Part shown: piece by piece, positions 11,320 through 22,087 of the stretch
Numbering within the stretch: the stretch's first letter is position 1
How the letters are laid out: every line of letters starts with the position of its first letter
Origin: Gloeophyllum trabeum ATCC 11539
Lineage: Eukaryota > Basidiomycota > Agaricomycetes > Gloeophyllales > Gloeophyllaceae
DNA length: 38,460 nucleotides
Direction: 5' to 3'
NCBI RefSeq assembly: GCF_000344685.1
Contig: NW_006920425.1
Coordinates: 102,041 to 140,500, forward strand
Translations under genes and position numbers: made by a program
Notes under the pieces: generated by a model
The model's input: the letters and a program-made list of their open reading frames with translations, nothing else
Databases searched by the model: none
What the model was told of the DNA's origin: nothing

Positions 11320-13243
11320 ATGAGCTATACGCCTATCAGTGAGATTGAACTCGTAAGACCCTTTGAACCCGTCATTGCAGTTTCACCGACGTTCTTTTGC
11401 TCAGATATACAGACGTGTATCGGACACGTTTAATTCCGGAGTCACCCTTCCTCTGGCCTACCGGCGAAGGCAGCTTCTTCAAGTAGCCAGGATGATTCAG
11501 GAAAACGAAAAGGCCCTCGAGGGCGCGATCTACGCTGACCTGGGGAAGCCCAAGTTTGAGGCCATGCTGTCTGAGCTAGGCCCCGTGGCATCCGCCGCTC
11601 GGCAGGCGGCGGATAAGCTCGAAGAATGGACTAGGCCGCAGAAGCCAGAAGTAGAAGAATGGCGGAATACTTGGGATACCACGATTTACACGGTGCCCAA
11701 GGGAGTTGGCCTCATTATCTCGTGAGAGCTTTGCGCGTCTGCTTTTGTTCGCTGATCCTCAGATGATATAGTCCTTGGAACTACCCGTACATCATCTGCT
11801 TATGCCCATTAGTGGGTGCCATAGCTGCGGGATGCTCAGCTATTATCAAGCCATCAGAACTTGCGCCGGCCACATCTCAAATCCTTGCTCATCTCATCCC
11901 GAAATATCTGGACCCGAATGCCTATGCAGTGGTTCTCGGGGCTGTCCCCGAGACTTCTACTCTTCTCAATTTCAAATGGGACCATATCATGTACACCGGA
12001 GGGATCCGCGTGGGACGGATCGTGGCGGCTGCAGCTGCAAAGAACGTAACCTCATTGACTCTGGAGCTGGGCGGTAAATCTCCGGTGTTCGTTGATGGCG
12101 ATAACACGGACATAGATATCGCCGCAAAGCGGATACTTTATGGGAGGCAACAAAATTCAGGCCAGGTTCGTTTGCTTCCGCAGACTTTCTACTTGATTCA
12201 GAGAGACGAGATTGACATCATGGTTTGCTCAGCTCTGCGTCTCGCCCGACTACGTCCTCGTTCCCCGTCATAAGAAGGCTGCCCTCATCGCTGGGTTCGA
12301 GAAGGCGTACAAGGCTTTCTATCCCGATGGTCCCCTCGCGCCATCATCGCACATAGGCAAAATCGTCAACCCAGCTCACCACGCTCGCCTGGTCTCGCTC
12401 TTGGAGCGCACGAAAGGCAAGATTGTCCTTGGTGGGCAGACTGAAGGTGACAAGAGGCTCGCGCCGACGGTCGTAGACGATGTCAAGGAAGACGACGTCC
12501 TGATGGAAGAGTGAGCGGTTCATTGCGTGCATCGGAGTGCCCGCATACCAGCTGATGGTCTTCCAGTGAGATTTTCGGAGCAATTGTGCCCGTGATTGCT
12601 GTGGATGATGTCGAGCATGCCTTGCGCATCATCAGGGGACGGTGAGCATATATGCAGCTACGTGCATCAGAGAGCTAAGATCGTTCTATGGTACGAAGAC
12701 CATACCCCTTAGTTTCCTATTGCTTCACTGAGAGCGAAGAGACAAAGCAAAAATGTAAGTGAAACGCCGAGTATCGCGTTATTATGTTGCGGCGAGTGGT
12801 GACGTTATATTACACAGTCCTCTCAAGGACCAACAGTGGCACTATGGTATTCAACGACACGTTCATGCAGCTCGCTGGTGCGTGATCCGGTCCACTGAAT
12901 TTGCCTGAATACCAATAAAACTGTTTCCAGTACACGAAATACCGTTCGGAGGCCATGGCGAATCTGGCTGTAAGTGCAATATTGCACTAGACGATCAAGG
13001 CACTCACGATTGGTATTTAGATGGCTCTTGGAACGGTAAATTTAGCTTCGACACATGGGTGCATAAGCGCGGGTCTATCAATGTGCCCATCGCGTGAGTT
13101 AAACTTCCACTGCCACATTAGAGGATGCTGACGTGTTTCTTGACAGCGCCGATCCTCATCTGGCGTTCCGATACCCGCCATACTCGGAAGATGCGTACAA
13201 TTTCTTGGCGGCAGCAGTGAGGCAACCAATTCCAGACGCTTGA
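11320..13243 (+). CDS. Aldehyde dehydrogenase, family 3 (fatty-aldehyde dehydrogenase type)
   Basis: Ten exons, 11320-11352, 11405-11721, 11772-12165, 12233-12510, 12567-12641, 12699-12754, 12818-12877, 12931-12969, 13021-13093 and 13147-13243, join to 473 residues with every junction in phase. The product oxidises aldehydes to acids using NAD(P)+. Visible family marks: WNYP (119-122), the cofactor Lys143 in IIKPSE, catalytic base Glu215 in LELGGKSP, nucleophile Cys250 in GQLCVSPDYVLVPR, DEIFGAIVPV, and PFGGHGESGYGSW near the C-terminus. Family 3 enzymes, such as yeast Hfd1, lack the long N-terminal extension of other classes, as here. I see no C-terminal membrane anchor. Fatty or aromatic aldehydes are likely substrates by family. 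An alternative acceptor at 11380 would add eight residues; the chosen one fits the family better. Confidence 0.9.
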
Positions 13244-14007
13244 TTCTGGTGACGTGTATAGTTCGTATACTTTGTTTCTGTATGATGATGTACTGTAGGC
13301 TCGCTTTGTGGGCGTTATAGAATATGATCGACCTGAGACAGGCTCCAGATCACGAAGCATGTCGCGCTTGAAGCTTGCGCGACGAGCTGCAGTGAAGCGA
13401 CTGCGACGGTATTTCCGCTTCCAGGCCTTCCTACATATGAAGAAGCGGCAAATCAGCCTAGGTGCTCAAATTTCAAATCGTGAAGCTCCTGTGGTACATA
13501 CAGAGACCTGCCACGAAGCATGATGTCTTGTGCTCCGCCGCATTTCGTGGATCTCGGGAACAGAGAGGGATCTACGCAAGATCAAGCCCCTATGGCCACA
13601 ATGGGCTTCTTCGGGTTTCGCCGGTGCAAGTTCACGATGGGTCGTCTGGCCAAGGGCGAGTGAGTCAGGCCTCAGGTACAAGAATGTCGCCTTTCTCATA
13701 ATGGAGGGCCACAATCAATATGATTCGCGCGCTTACTGGTGAGTGTGTGGCTCTACCTTGTATTCGGCCACCCGGTTCACCCTTCGCGGGCGACGGGATT
13801 CGGGGCCGAATTTGTCTCTTCCTACTTCCGCACAGATTCTGTACGTGCTCGCTCGCGTTTCGACTATCATGGGGACGTGTCAACCCGACGGAGATGCCAA
13901 GCAAGGATCTGGATCAGGAACGCCACCGTTTTGGCGGATGGTGCGTGGCTTTGACCAGCAGCCTCAAGTGCAAATTGGATTGACCGCTCTGTGGCACACC
14001 TTGGAAA
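13244..14007. other. Intergenic region
   Basis: About 760 bases between the dehydrogenase and the first F-box gene. No coding sequence I can support. The last ~100 bases resemble the region upstream of the paralogous F-box gene at 23.5 kb (GTGGCAC, CTTGGA and TATAAAT in the same order). Confidence 0.4.
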
Positions 14008-14019
14008 TATAAATTGAGC
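13991..14019 (+). promoter_or_regulatory. Core promoter of F-box gene A, shared with paralogue B
   Basis: TATAAA lies at 14008-14013, 55 bases before the ATG at 14063. The paralogous gene B has TATAAA at 23547-23552, 56 bases before its ATG at 23603. Both are preceded by GTGGCAC and CTTGGA at matching distances. This conserved block supports both promoters and the choice of the ATG at 14063 rather than 14027. Confidence 0.6.
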
Positions 14020-14062
14020 CTGCGCAATGTCCATCGTCCCTTCAAGTTTTGACATCACTACG

Positions 14063-15244
14063 ATGGCCTCCCTCATCGACCTCTTCCCGTACGACGTCAT
14101 TTTGTCAGTATTCATGTTTATGAATCTCAAATCTCTGATTATCTGCAGAGAAGTGAGTGACCGCCTTGATCATCCCGTGCCTCATTCCCGTCTGATAAAG
14201 GCGCATTGCGTAGGTCTGCAGGGGCTTCAAAGATCTAATTGATGCAGATTTGCGACTTCAGTACCATATTGCGCTCGACGCAGCTGGCATGGAAAATGGC
14301 CCTCCAAGTTGGATGGATATCAAGGAGCGCAAGGACCGCCTGCAGAGCTATGTATCACGGTGGCAAGGCTTTGTGTGGCAACAGGGGACGTTGCTTCCTC
14401 CTCTACCAGGCCCTATTCTTCATTGGGTAATCGACTCTGGCGTAATAGGTCGCTTTTACGACGCTGGCAACGGTGTTTACGGGATGCACTTTTCTCGTCT
14501 ACCTGCGCGTTCTAGGAATATCATTCAGAAGGGGTGGCAGATCGGAAACATCGGCCATAATGCGACAGCCTTCTGCCTGGATCCGTCGCAGGATCTTCTT
14601 GTTGTTGCGGAGGTGATTCCCGCCGGGTAGGTGTCTTAATTGTATCTCAACGATCAAATGGTAATTCACGCTGCCCGCCCAGAAATCCACAGGCAGCGCA
14701 GCAGAGCTTCTTATATATGCGAGGGTTAACGAACGGATGTGTCCACCCGTCCGCCTGTGCTGATATGTGGAAATTCGCCGCTCCGGCAGGGCCTGAAGTT
14801 GCGGATGGGTCCGTGTGGACCATCCGAGTTCTAGGACACCTGATTGGTATTTTGGTCAATGCAGACAAACCGGAGTTTATCGTATACGATTGGAAGAGCG
14901 ACCGGATTGTGATGGTATTTGTATTTCCTCTTTGGCCTAGTTGATGTAGTTCTAACATCATACCATGACAGTGGGTGTGGTCATCGAGTTTCCATATAGA
15001 CGGGTTCGTCTTTCTCAACGAAAGGTTCATCTTGCTCTCCATACCAAGCAGTCCAGGAAATCTGGATGTGTTCGACATGCATCATACGCCAACCGTGCGG
15101 ACGTTGCTAGATGACGTGGAATCCTTCTGCACTTTTGAATACCCTGAATCTCGCATGCCGGTGGTGTGTTGCATCGACTCCACCTCTGGCTGCACTTCCG
15201 GCGGGACTCTGGATGTGCCCTTCTTTCCAGCTCCTTCCAGCATA
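14063..15244 (+). pseudogene. F-box gene A, 5' part, cut by transposon
   Basis: Exons 14063-14152, 14214-14626, 14683-14914 and 14972-15244 encode the first 378 codons before the transposon. The F-box lies in LFPYDVILSVFMFMNLKSLIICREVCRGFKDLID, followed by LQYHIALDAAGM, as is common in polypore F-box proteins. Introns fall at the same places as in paralogue B (VICKE/VCH, GG or HG, IVM/WVW). The host frame ends at ATA (15242-15244), whose last two bases are the left TA target duplication. With the element present the frame runs on into it and stops at 15440-15442, giving a chimeric truncated protein. The rest of the gene is at 22088-22695; together they would encode 522 residues. Target of this F-box protein is unknown. 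An upstream in-frame ATG at 14027 would add 12 residues. Confidence 0.85.
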
Positions 15245-15255
15245 CACCGCCAAAG
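15245..15255 (+). repeat. Left terminal inverted repeat with TA duplication
   Basis: CACCGCCAAAG, the exact reverse complement of 22075-22085. The preceding TA (15243-15244) matches the TA after the right end (22086-22087) and is the presumed target-site duplication. Similarity between the two ends stops after 11 bases. Confidence 0.92.
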
Positions 15256-15697
15256 CAGACCCACTGTCATTTCACGTGGAGGCGTCATCGGCCACAGCCC
15301 CCAATTCCACATGTGGCAGAGATTCAGAGAAACTGGAAGCCACGGCAACCAGCCTCTCGTTCCACCTTGTCGCCAGTTCTACGTGTACTCCATGTGGCAT
15401 CGAAATCTCTCAGGAAGCTGTAAATTAGGTGTACTAATGTGAATACCACAAACCAGACATGTGGGTGTCGAGCTCGCTGAAACATGCAGGTCACCTCGTA
15501 ATCTGCCACCTCAGACATGCGGCGGTAACCTGGATAGCATATTGTAGTTACCACTGTGGCAGCAGAATAATAGACCAGATTTCAGTCTCGTCCCATTAAA
15601 CAAATGCACGTTCATTCCGCGGTAATATCAGATCGTTACTGTACACTCAGGTGGGATACAAAGGACAATGGAGAAGACACAAATAGCCCGCATATCG
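15256..15697. other. Left subterminal region of the transposon
   Basis: Non-coding part between the left end and the stop of the partner gene. It holds repeated CATGTGGC/CACGTGG-type motifs: CACGTGG at 15273-15279, CCACATGTGG at 15307-15316 and CATGTGGC at 15391-15398. Similar motifs recur at the right end and in the internal promoter, so they may be binding sites for an element-encoded protein. Confidence 0.5.
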
Positions 15698-17135
15698 CTA
15701 CACCTCATTGCCGACAACCTCGTCGACCTCTTGCTGGAAGTCATTCTCTTCCTGGTCCCCTTCAGCCCCCTCCGACTCAGCGAAGATACCATATGTCTTC
15801 CGGTCATCCTTCAGGATCGACTTCAATGCTCTACAACATTGCTAAGATCAACTGTCCGGGCGGCTAAAGAAACAGGAAGACATACCGGCTTATTTTCTTC
15901 TTATCCCCTCCAGCCAGCTCCCGTATGAGCTCGAGTCGACCGTCCATAGCAAACCAGTAGTCTGCATTCCCCCCAGGCTCATCATCATCTTCACCTGCTT
16001 GTGGGCTCTCATGACCAGGCGCAGCTTCGTGCCCATACTTCTCGATGTATACCTCTCTCTAAGTGCACGAAGAAAGAGTTAGAACCATGTTTAAGAGGAA
16101 ATCGGGTACTCACCATCACAGCAACACGGGTGCACAGCGCGGCAGTTACAGTATTCTTCGAAGTCGCTAGATTCTGAGCAAGCTTGTAGATATTTGTGCA
16201 TTTGGTCTTGTCTTTGTTTTTGATACTGGCTGCGATCTGAACAAAACACACATGAAGTGAGCAACATGACATCTGTTCGTATCCCAAGGTGAGAGGCTTA
16301 CCGCTTTCTTCCACTTCGACCGGAGCTGGGTCAAAGAGTACTGGATCTGACTCTGGACTTTGCTCCAGTCGGCCGGGTTCCGCTCGAGATCGCGCGGGAG
16401 TTCATGTTCTTGATATTTCTTCAAGAGACCCTTTTATCGGACTTCAGTACAGCCCTGAAGATCTTCAGTAAACTTACCTCTACATGGATCCGTGGAATGT
16501 CCCCTTTGTAGTGGGATATCTTAGCGGACAGTAGCGCCGCAAGCGCGTACTTGTCAATCGATTTCTGTTATGAAGTACCTTTCAGTGTCGCGCAGATGCA
16601 AACCAGACCTAACGCAAACCTTAAGGCTGTTCGATACAGCGTACAGCGGCTGTGCGGTCACAATCTTGTCGACTTGGTTGCGAAGGGCCTGTTGGCCGGC
16701 CCACAGGATGTAAAGTCGTTCAGAAAGACTGCGCTGATGGTAATGATGTATTGGCCACACTTATCGACACTAGATTCTGACAGAATATATCACACCCACC
16801 GCATTGAAGTCGTCACCTCGGTCTTGTTGCTCTTTCGTGAGCTTGAGCTTCTTAGAATACCGGTGCGCGAACTGTTGGAGGCGACCGGTGTCAGTCGTGC
16901 CACCTGTGGCACGGGGTTGAAGGATGCCCGGACTGAAAGAGATGGTGCCGGCCGGGTCATTGACAATGCTTGGGTCAATGTTCTCGTTGTTCCCTGTTAT
17001 TGAGCCCTCCTCGTTACCCTCTGCGAAGTCCGACTCATCATCGGCAGCACGATCACTGGCATTGTCCGTGCGTGCCCGCTTTCGCCGCAACGGAGATGAG
17101 ACGGGGCTGCTTTCAGGAGAATCGCCACCTGACAT
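15698..17135 (-). CDS. Transposon partner protein (364 residues), function unknown
   Basis: Seven exons on the minus strand, 17135-16800, 16733-16620, 16564-16478, 16430-16302, 16236-16114, 16058-15886 and 15830-15698, close in frame to 364 residues. The N-terminus is Ser/Pro-rich with a likely nuclear signal RRKRARTD (17-24) and an acidic segment; then RLQQFAHRYSKKLKLTKEQQ, a helical middle (SLSERLYILWAGQQALRNQVD, KYALAALLSAKISHYKG), YWFAMDGRLELIRELA and a C-terminal KSILKDDRKTYGIFAES. No enzyme motif is visible. I recall similar proteins encoded beside this transposase type in other mushroom genomes, which suggests an accessory or DNA-binding role like TnpA of Spm; that is inference. Divergent from the transposase, 275 bases apart. 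An alternative start at 17180 would add 15 residues. Confidence 0.8.
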
Positions 17136-17410
17136 CACGAATCGGAGCCGTCCAATGTGGGCTTCAGAAGCCGAGGGCATGTCGAAGTAAAACTGAAGTT
17201 GAAATTTCGTGACTGTTGAGAGGCGGAGGAAAGAGATGTTGCCACATGCAAGAGCGCGCCGCGCGGCTTTACAACTGCACACGATTGTGGCTTGGAGCTA
17301 TTGTCACACGCCACTGTCGTATTGACTTCGTGCATAACAGGACGGGCTCTGCCACAAGGTGTCGAAGTATTCTCTCTCTGAGTCAGGCTTGCCTCAACTC
17401 AGATATCAAA
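17136..17410. promoter_or_regulatory. Bidirectional promoter of the transposon
   Basis: A 275-base spacer between the divergent start codons must drive both genes. GCCACAT at 17241-17247 matches motifs in both subterminal regions of the element (15311-15317 and 15392-15398 as complement, and 21854-21860). I see no clear TATA box. Confidence 0.55.
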
Positions 17411-20400
17411 ATGCCCACTCAGGCAGGACCTGTACCTTCATGTAAGTAATTGGGACACCTACTTGGCAGTGAACAATAACTTACTCCTTCCAGATTTTGA
17501 AGAGTGTCTTGAGACAAAGAAAGTCCGCTGTAAAAAATGTGCCCTTTGGGTTTCACAGAATCGTCAGTGGATGGAACGCAAAAATTGGCCCGGCCATATC
17601 ACCACCCCGACTCACATTAAGAACGCAAAGAAGTATGATCAGCTTGAGGCTCAGCGAGACAAGATCCAGCAGCGGAATGCGCGCTACGAGGCTGAATTAC
17701 AAGCTCTTGAAGCGGGGAAGCACCCTTCGGCCCGGGCACTGGGGTCAGCACACATCAGTTCTCGCGAGAAGCCGGTGGGACCTGAGATGAGCAATATTAC
17801 TGCGTCCGAGGCACAGATGTGGGATGATGTCGAGATGGGTGCAGTGGACTTTGACTGTGGTGATGATCCCAAGGTGTCGGAGAGAGAGCGGTTAGACCGC
17901 GCCATCGCATCCCTATGGACCGCGACAAATGATTTCAGCCTTACGGATTCGGTCGAGGTGGACAGCGCAGCTCGGCAATGGGAAGAGTTTGATGCACAAG
18001 AAGATATACTAACAGACATATTGCAGAACATAAGTAAGGACCACATCTCATCAATATGATTGTGACTTACAGTTGCTATAGTGGGCGAGGTCGAAGAGCT
18101 CAGCGTCGATGACATACGTGAACGGCAATTCAGTGACTTCACTGGTAGCTCACCTGAGTCAGAATGGTTTCCGTATGGCTCTAAAACGGTGAGGAAGACC
18201 TTGTGAAGATATCAAACTTGAATAGCTAATTGATATTATTACCAATGAGATGTTCCTCTTGGACATGTTGGAAAACCTACCCCGTATGCGCGTCTCGGAT
18301 ACCTTAATGCGAGTCATCATTTGGGTTCTCAAGGAGACGGGTGCAAGGGATGTGCCATCGTTCGATGCTCTGCGCAAAATGCAGGAGGGGATGCGTGAGC
18401 GCTGTGGCGTCCCTACGCATCAGCATCGGACATCAAGAGGAAACATATTCTATTACAATGATGTCCGTACCTTGATCGCAAAGGTAAAATTTCTTCTCTC
18501 TTGTAGAAGGACCAATCTGACGTCCCGCTCCCACAGGACTGGTCAACGCTTGCCGTTCGGAAGCATATGCATCTATATCCGGTGATACCAAGTGGTCCGA
18601 TTAGCGAAGTTTGGCATGCAGAGAAATTTCGGAAAGAGCTTGATCTTGATATCCTAAGTCCAATGTATGATGCCGGCCAGGATCATCACTACTACGTCAA
18701 TGAGTTTGCTCGGATGAAGACTGGTCAATTCGTTGTGCCTATACGATGGCTAGAAAGGGAAGAGGATAGTCAAATCGTCGCTGACGCATATGCAGTGGCG
18801 TGCAATGAGAATGTATGTTCACCTTACTCTCCCGCTTCATGTTGCAACCTGAGAGAATATCAGGGAACCTACAAGATTGATGATAGCAGAACAATCATTA
18901 TTGAAACCAAACACCTTGACGCAGACTTTTTGGATTTGATAGACCAAAATCTGGTCCCCATTTGTGATCGTACGTCATAGTCATGGGAATGCACACTCAC
19001 ACTGATTTTCCTTATCCAGAGGCCACGATAGATGCCGGACACAGGGCACGGATGCCTAATCCTCTCCGCAAAATTGCGGCAGGAGATCCGCTCTACACGA
19101 GTTTCGTCGACTATTGGTCTGACGATGTCTCTGGCAATAGAACAAAGTCATACAACAAGCATGTAAATGCCTGTGTTGTGCATCGCAATCTACCCCGGCG
19201 TCTGCTTCAGCAGGAGGTACATGTTCACTTCATCTCAACTTCACAAAATGCGAGTGCGCCAGAGCAATTTCGGGCATTTAAGGAAACCGTCGAGTATGTT
19301 TAGAGCAGAATGATGTGCTTGAGACTCCCTCATCAAGCTCTTACAGGGCAACTCACAAGGAACCAGTGCAAGTTCGAGATGCCATAACCGGTCAAGATTT
19401 GCGGTTTCGACTCTTCACAAACACAGGTCCTGGGGATAATCCACTACAAAGTGAAATGTGTGGTCACATCGGCGGGAAGGGGAATTATTACTGTAGAAAA
19501 TGCTTTGCCGGTGGTACTCAAGAATTCAAGCAGACCAATGAAGGGTATGAAAGTCTTTTCCACGTATGTAACTGATGCTATCTCGACCTCAAATGAGTGA
19601 CCATTAAGTTTGTACAGGTTGGTGTCCCGCGGACAGCTTTAGCCACCGTAGCAGAAGTAGAAAAGCAGCTGGAAGCAGCTTGTACAGGAATAGCCGAGCG
19701 TGTCAAGGAACTCCAGACATCAACAGGGGTCAAGGATGGCTACACCCAGCCATGGATCGAGAAAATCATTGATCGTGCTCGGGAAATGAGAAAGGATTCC
19801 CGACGCAGTCAAGAAAGCATTAGAGAGGAGCTAATGGACTGGGTACGAGCCCGCCGGCATGATATTATAAATCCAGTTCTCACAATGCAAGGTCGGTTGG
19901 CATTTCCCTTTGAGATTCCGAGTGGAGGCTAATTAATATTCTGAAATATCCAGCGTTTGATCCTGCAAAGGATACACCCATTGAGATCTTGCATACGATA
20001 CTCCTCGGGATTGTGAAGTATGTCTGGCACGGAACGCACACCAGCTGGTCGGATGAACAGAAAAAGACATATGCTATTCGGCTACAGTCGACTGACGCGA
20101 AGGGACTGTCGATCCACGCAATACGCGCTGATTACTTGATGCAGTACGCCAACTCGCTGATCGGACGGCAGCTGAAGACAGTTGCACAAGTCAGTGTCTT
20201 CGCAGTCCATGATCTCGTCGATCCTACTTGCTTCTCGCTTTGGAAGGCTTGCGGTGAACTTATTGCGTTGCTTTGGTATCCCGAAATTCTCCATTTGGAT
20301 GACTACCTTGTACGCAAATGTTTCTGTGCTGATCAGTGATAATCAGTCTGAATTGATGCTTTGCACACAGCACGATCTCGAAATTGCCGTCGCAAATGTA

Positions 20401-21695
20401 TTAGATATTTTTGCAGAGATCGAGCCGTCAAAGATCATAACAAAGATCAAGTTGCACCTTTTATCTCATATCAAGGACGATGTCCGACGCCTTGGACCAA
20501 TCCTGGGGGAAATGGATGAGATATTCGAGTGCTACAATGGAGTCTTCCGTAACTGTTCGGTATTCTCAAACCATTTAGCACCTAGCCGGGACATTGCCTT
20601 AGATCTGTCAGCCCAGGAGAGCTTCAAGCATCGAGTGATGGGGGGTTTCTGGCCGTCTGTAGCTGGAGACGGTCGGTGGGAGTGTGCCGGGCCAAAGGTG
20701 CTGGATTACCTACATAAACACCCTATCTTACAGAGACACCTCGGATGGTCCTCTGGTGAAGAACCTGCTGTCGGTATGTTGTTCCCCGCAAGAAATTTTA
20801 TTCATCGGTGATAGCTCAGTCCTTAGGCTCCGTCAAACTTGCTTCCCACCTGAAGGGGACACGACAACGTCCGACTGCAAGATGGGCAGATACCACAGCA
20901 TCTAAGGCTATCAATAGTGGATCTGTGACCACAAAACCGTCATCCCGTTGGACAATCGGCAAATCTGTTATATCAAAGTCTCAAGAAAGCTGTCTTTGCG
21001 GGGCTTGGGTCATTGCCGAATGCCCGATTTCCGTATGTGATCGAGCCCAGCTCCTTATTTTCTTGTCTGATGGCTATACAGGCCCCAGGAGAAAGGATGA
21101 TTGGCCGCATTGCCGAGATTCTTGAGGAAGAAGGAAGTGGTCAGGTACTTGTCACAATCGAGCGGTTTGAAGTGGGTGAGACACGTGATATAACTTTCGG
21201 CATGCCGACTCTTTCACGACGATGCGGCGAGCCAACATTCATAAGTATATCTCCATCTGTATGTAAATCACTTATATCTCTTGGTTCCAGGACTAACCAC
21301 TCGACTTGCAGACGGTCGAATTCTGTATTAACGTGCAGCACAACTGCCAGAGGGAGAGATGTGCTGCGACTGGACAGAGAGCCAAGAAACAGGAACGCCT
21401 GGAGACCAACATCATGGAGGCTGTCCTAGCACACAGCTCCGACGACCATTTTCTAATCAATACCCATTCCCTGCACAACCCTCAGCTACTCCGTCAGGTC
21501 CTTCCTCCTCACCTCACCCGACCAATGCCAAGATTTGATGAGCACAGGAACCGCAAGGAGAAGCATGCAGAGCTGGCGGCGAAGCTTCGGGCAGACACTG
21601 TTTCAAAGCGGAAGAAGGCGGAGGAGGCTAAGCTTCAGAAGCAGCGGGAGGAGGCCGTCGGAGGGCAAAGTTCGAAGAAACGGAAAAAGGTGTAG
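17411..21695 (+). CDS. Tnp2/CMC-like transposase candidate (1202 residues)
   Basis: Fourteen exons join without a stop: 17411-17441, 17494-18033, 18082-18188, 18226-18483, 18537-18812, 18864-18969, 19020-19293, 19347-19563, 19618-19891, 19954-20309, 20371-20773, 20827-21032, 21082-21258, 21312-21695. A zinc-finger-like C-x2-C-x18-H-x5-H lies at residues 23-51 (VRCKKC...GHITTPTH). The core has [15 protein letters not shown] followed by YYCRKC (559-583), resembling the GD...C-x2-C block of Tnp2 transposases, then [19 protein letters not shown] (702-720) and [11 protein letters not shown]. The C-terminus has [14 protein letters not shown] (1079 on) and a Lys/Arg-rich tail ending KKRKKV. The family is very common in mushroom genomes. 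It would cut and paste the element; which Asp/Glu residues are catalytic I cannot assign. Confidence 0.83.
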
Positions 21696-22074
21696 TTCTG
21701 GTGTACAGGACAGTGCCGGTGCTATTATTTTGTCATATACAGATAGCTCGAGTAGTATATGATATATATGGTACTCATATGGCTACAGTGTGGATAGTGG
21801 CCTTAGTGAAGCTGTATAGGGAACTCGCCTAAAGGTGGACCATGCACGTGGTGGCCACATAGTGACTGGCTATGACTACCGTGAACCGAACTTCTAGGGG
21901 CTGGATTGGATGCTCACGGAAAGAAGGTGAGCGCAGGTGGTGGCTACGTGGACTCGCTGTATAGAATCTATATACATAAAATAGCTATGTAACGGCTGAG
22001 AACAATTTTACCTCAAGGCGGCGTGGAGATATAAATCGCACGCGTCCCCGTCATCTCGTGTCTGGCTTATGATA
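21696..22074. other. Right subterminal region of the transposon
   Basis: Non-coding. It holds two copies of a 13-base motif, GTGGTGGCCACAT at 21848-21860 and GTGGTGGCTACGT at 21937-21949, 89 bases apart. TATAAA at 22030-22035 points outward, about 50 bases from the end, and could promote transcription into the cut F-box gene. Confidence 0.5.
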
Positions 22075-22085
22075 CTTTGGCGGTG
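22075..22085 (-). repeat. Right terminal inverted repeat with TA duplication
   Basis: CTTTGGCGGTG, the exact complement of the left end. TA follows at 22086-22087, and the F-box coding sequence resumes at 22088. Confidence 0.92.
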
Positions 22086-22087
22086 TA

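Larger units (their letters stand above)
15245..22085 (+). mobile_element. Two-gene DNA transposon, CMC/Tnp2-like, 6841 bp
   Basis: Bounded by an 11-bp perfect inverted repeat, CACCGCCAAAG at 15245-15255 and its complement CTTTGGCGGTG at 22075-22085, and flanked by TA at 15243-15244 and 22086-22087. It contains two divergent genes with complete reading frames: a partner protein (-) and a Tnp2-like transposase candidate (+). Removing the element plus one TA rejoins F-box gene A in frame, and the product aligns ungapped with paralogue B over the junction, which independently proves the boundaries. Termini beginning CAC with a short duplication fit the CMC (CACTA/Mirage/Chapaev) superfamily; a TA duplication is also typical of Tc1/mariner, but no such transposase is present. 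Both genes intact suggests an autonomous, fairly recent copy. Confidence 0.93.

Noticed and set aside
14027..14062. Upstream ATG for F-box gene A
   Set aside because: In frame, but too close to the TATA box (about 19 bases); the ATG at 14063 matches the spacing of paralogue B.
15245..22085. Classification of the element as Tc1/mariner because of the TA duplication
   Set aside because: No mariner-type transposase; the large protein has a Tnp2-like GD...CxxC block and the ends begin CAC, which fits CMC elements better.
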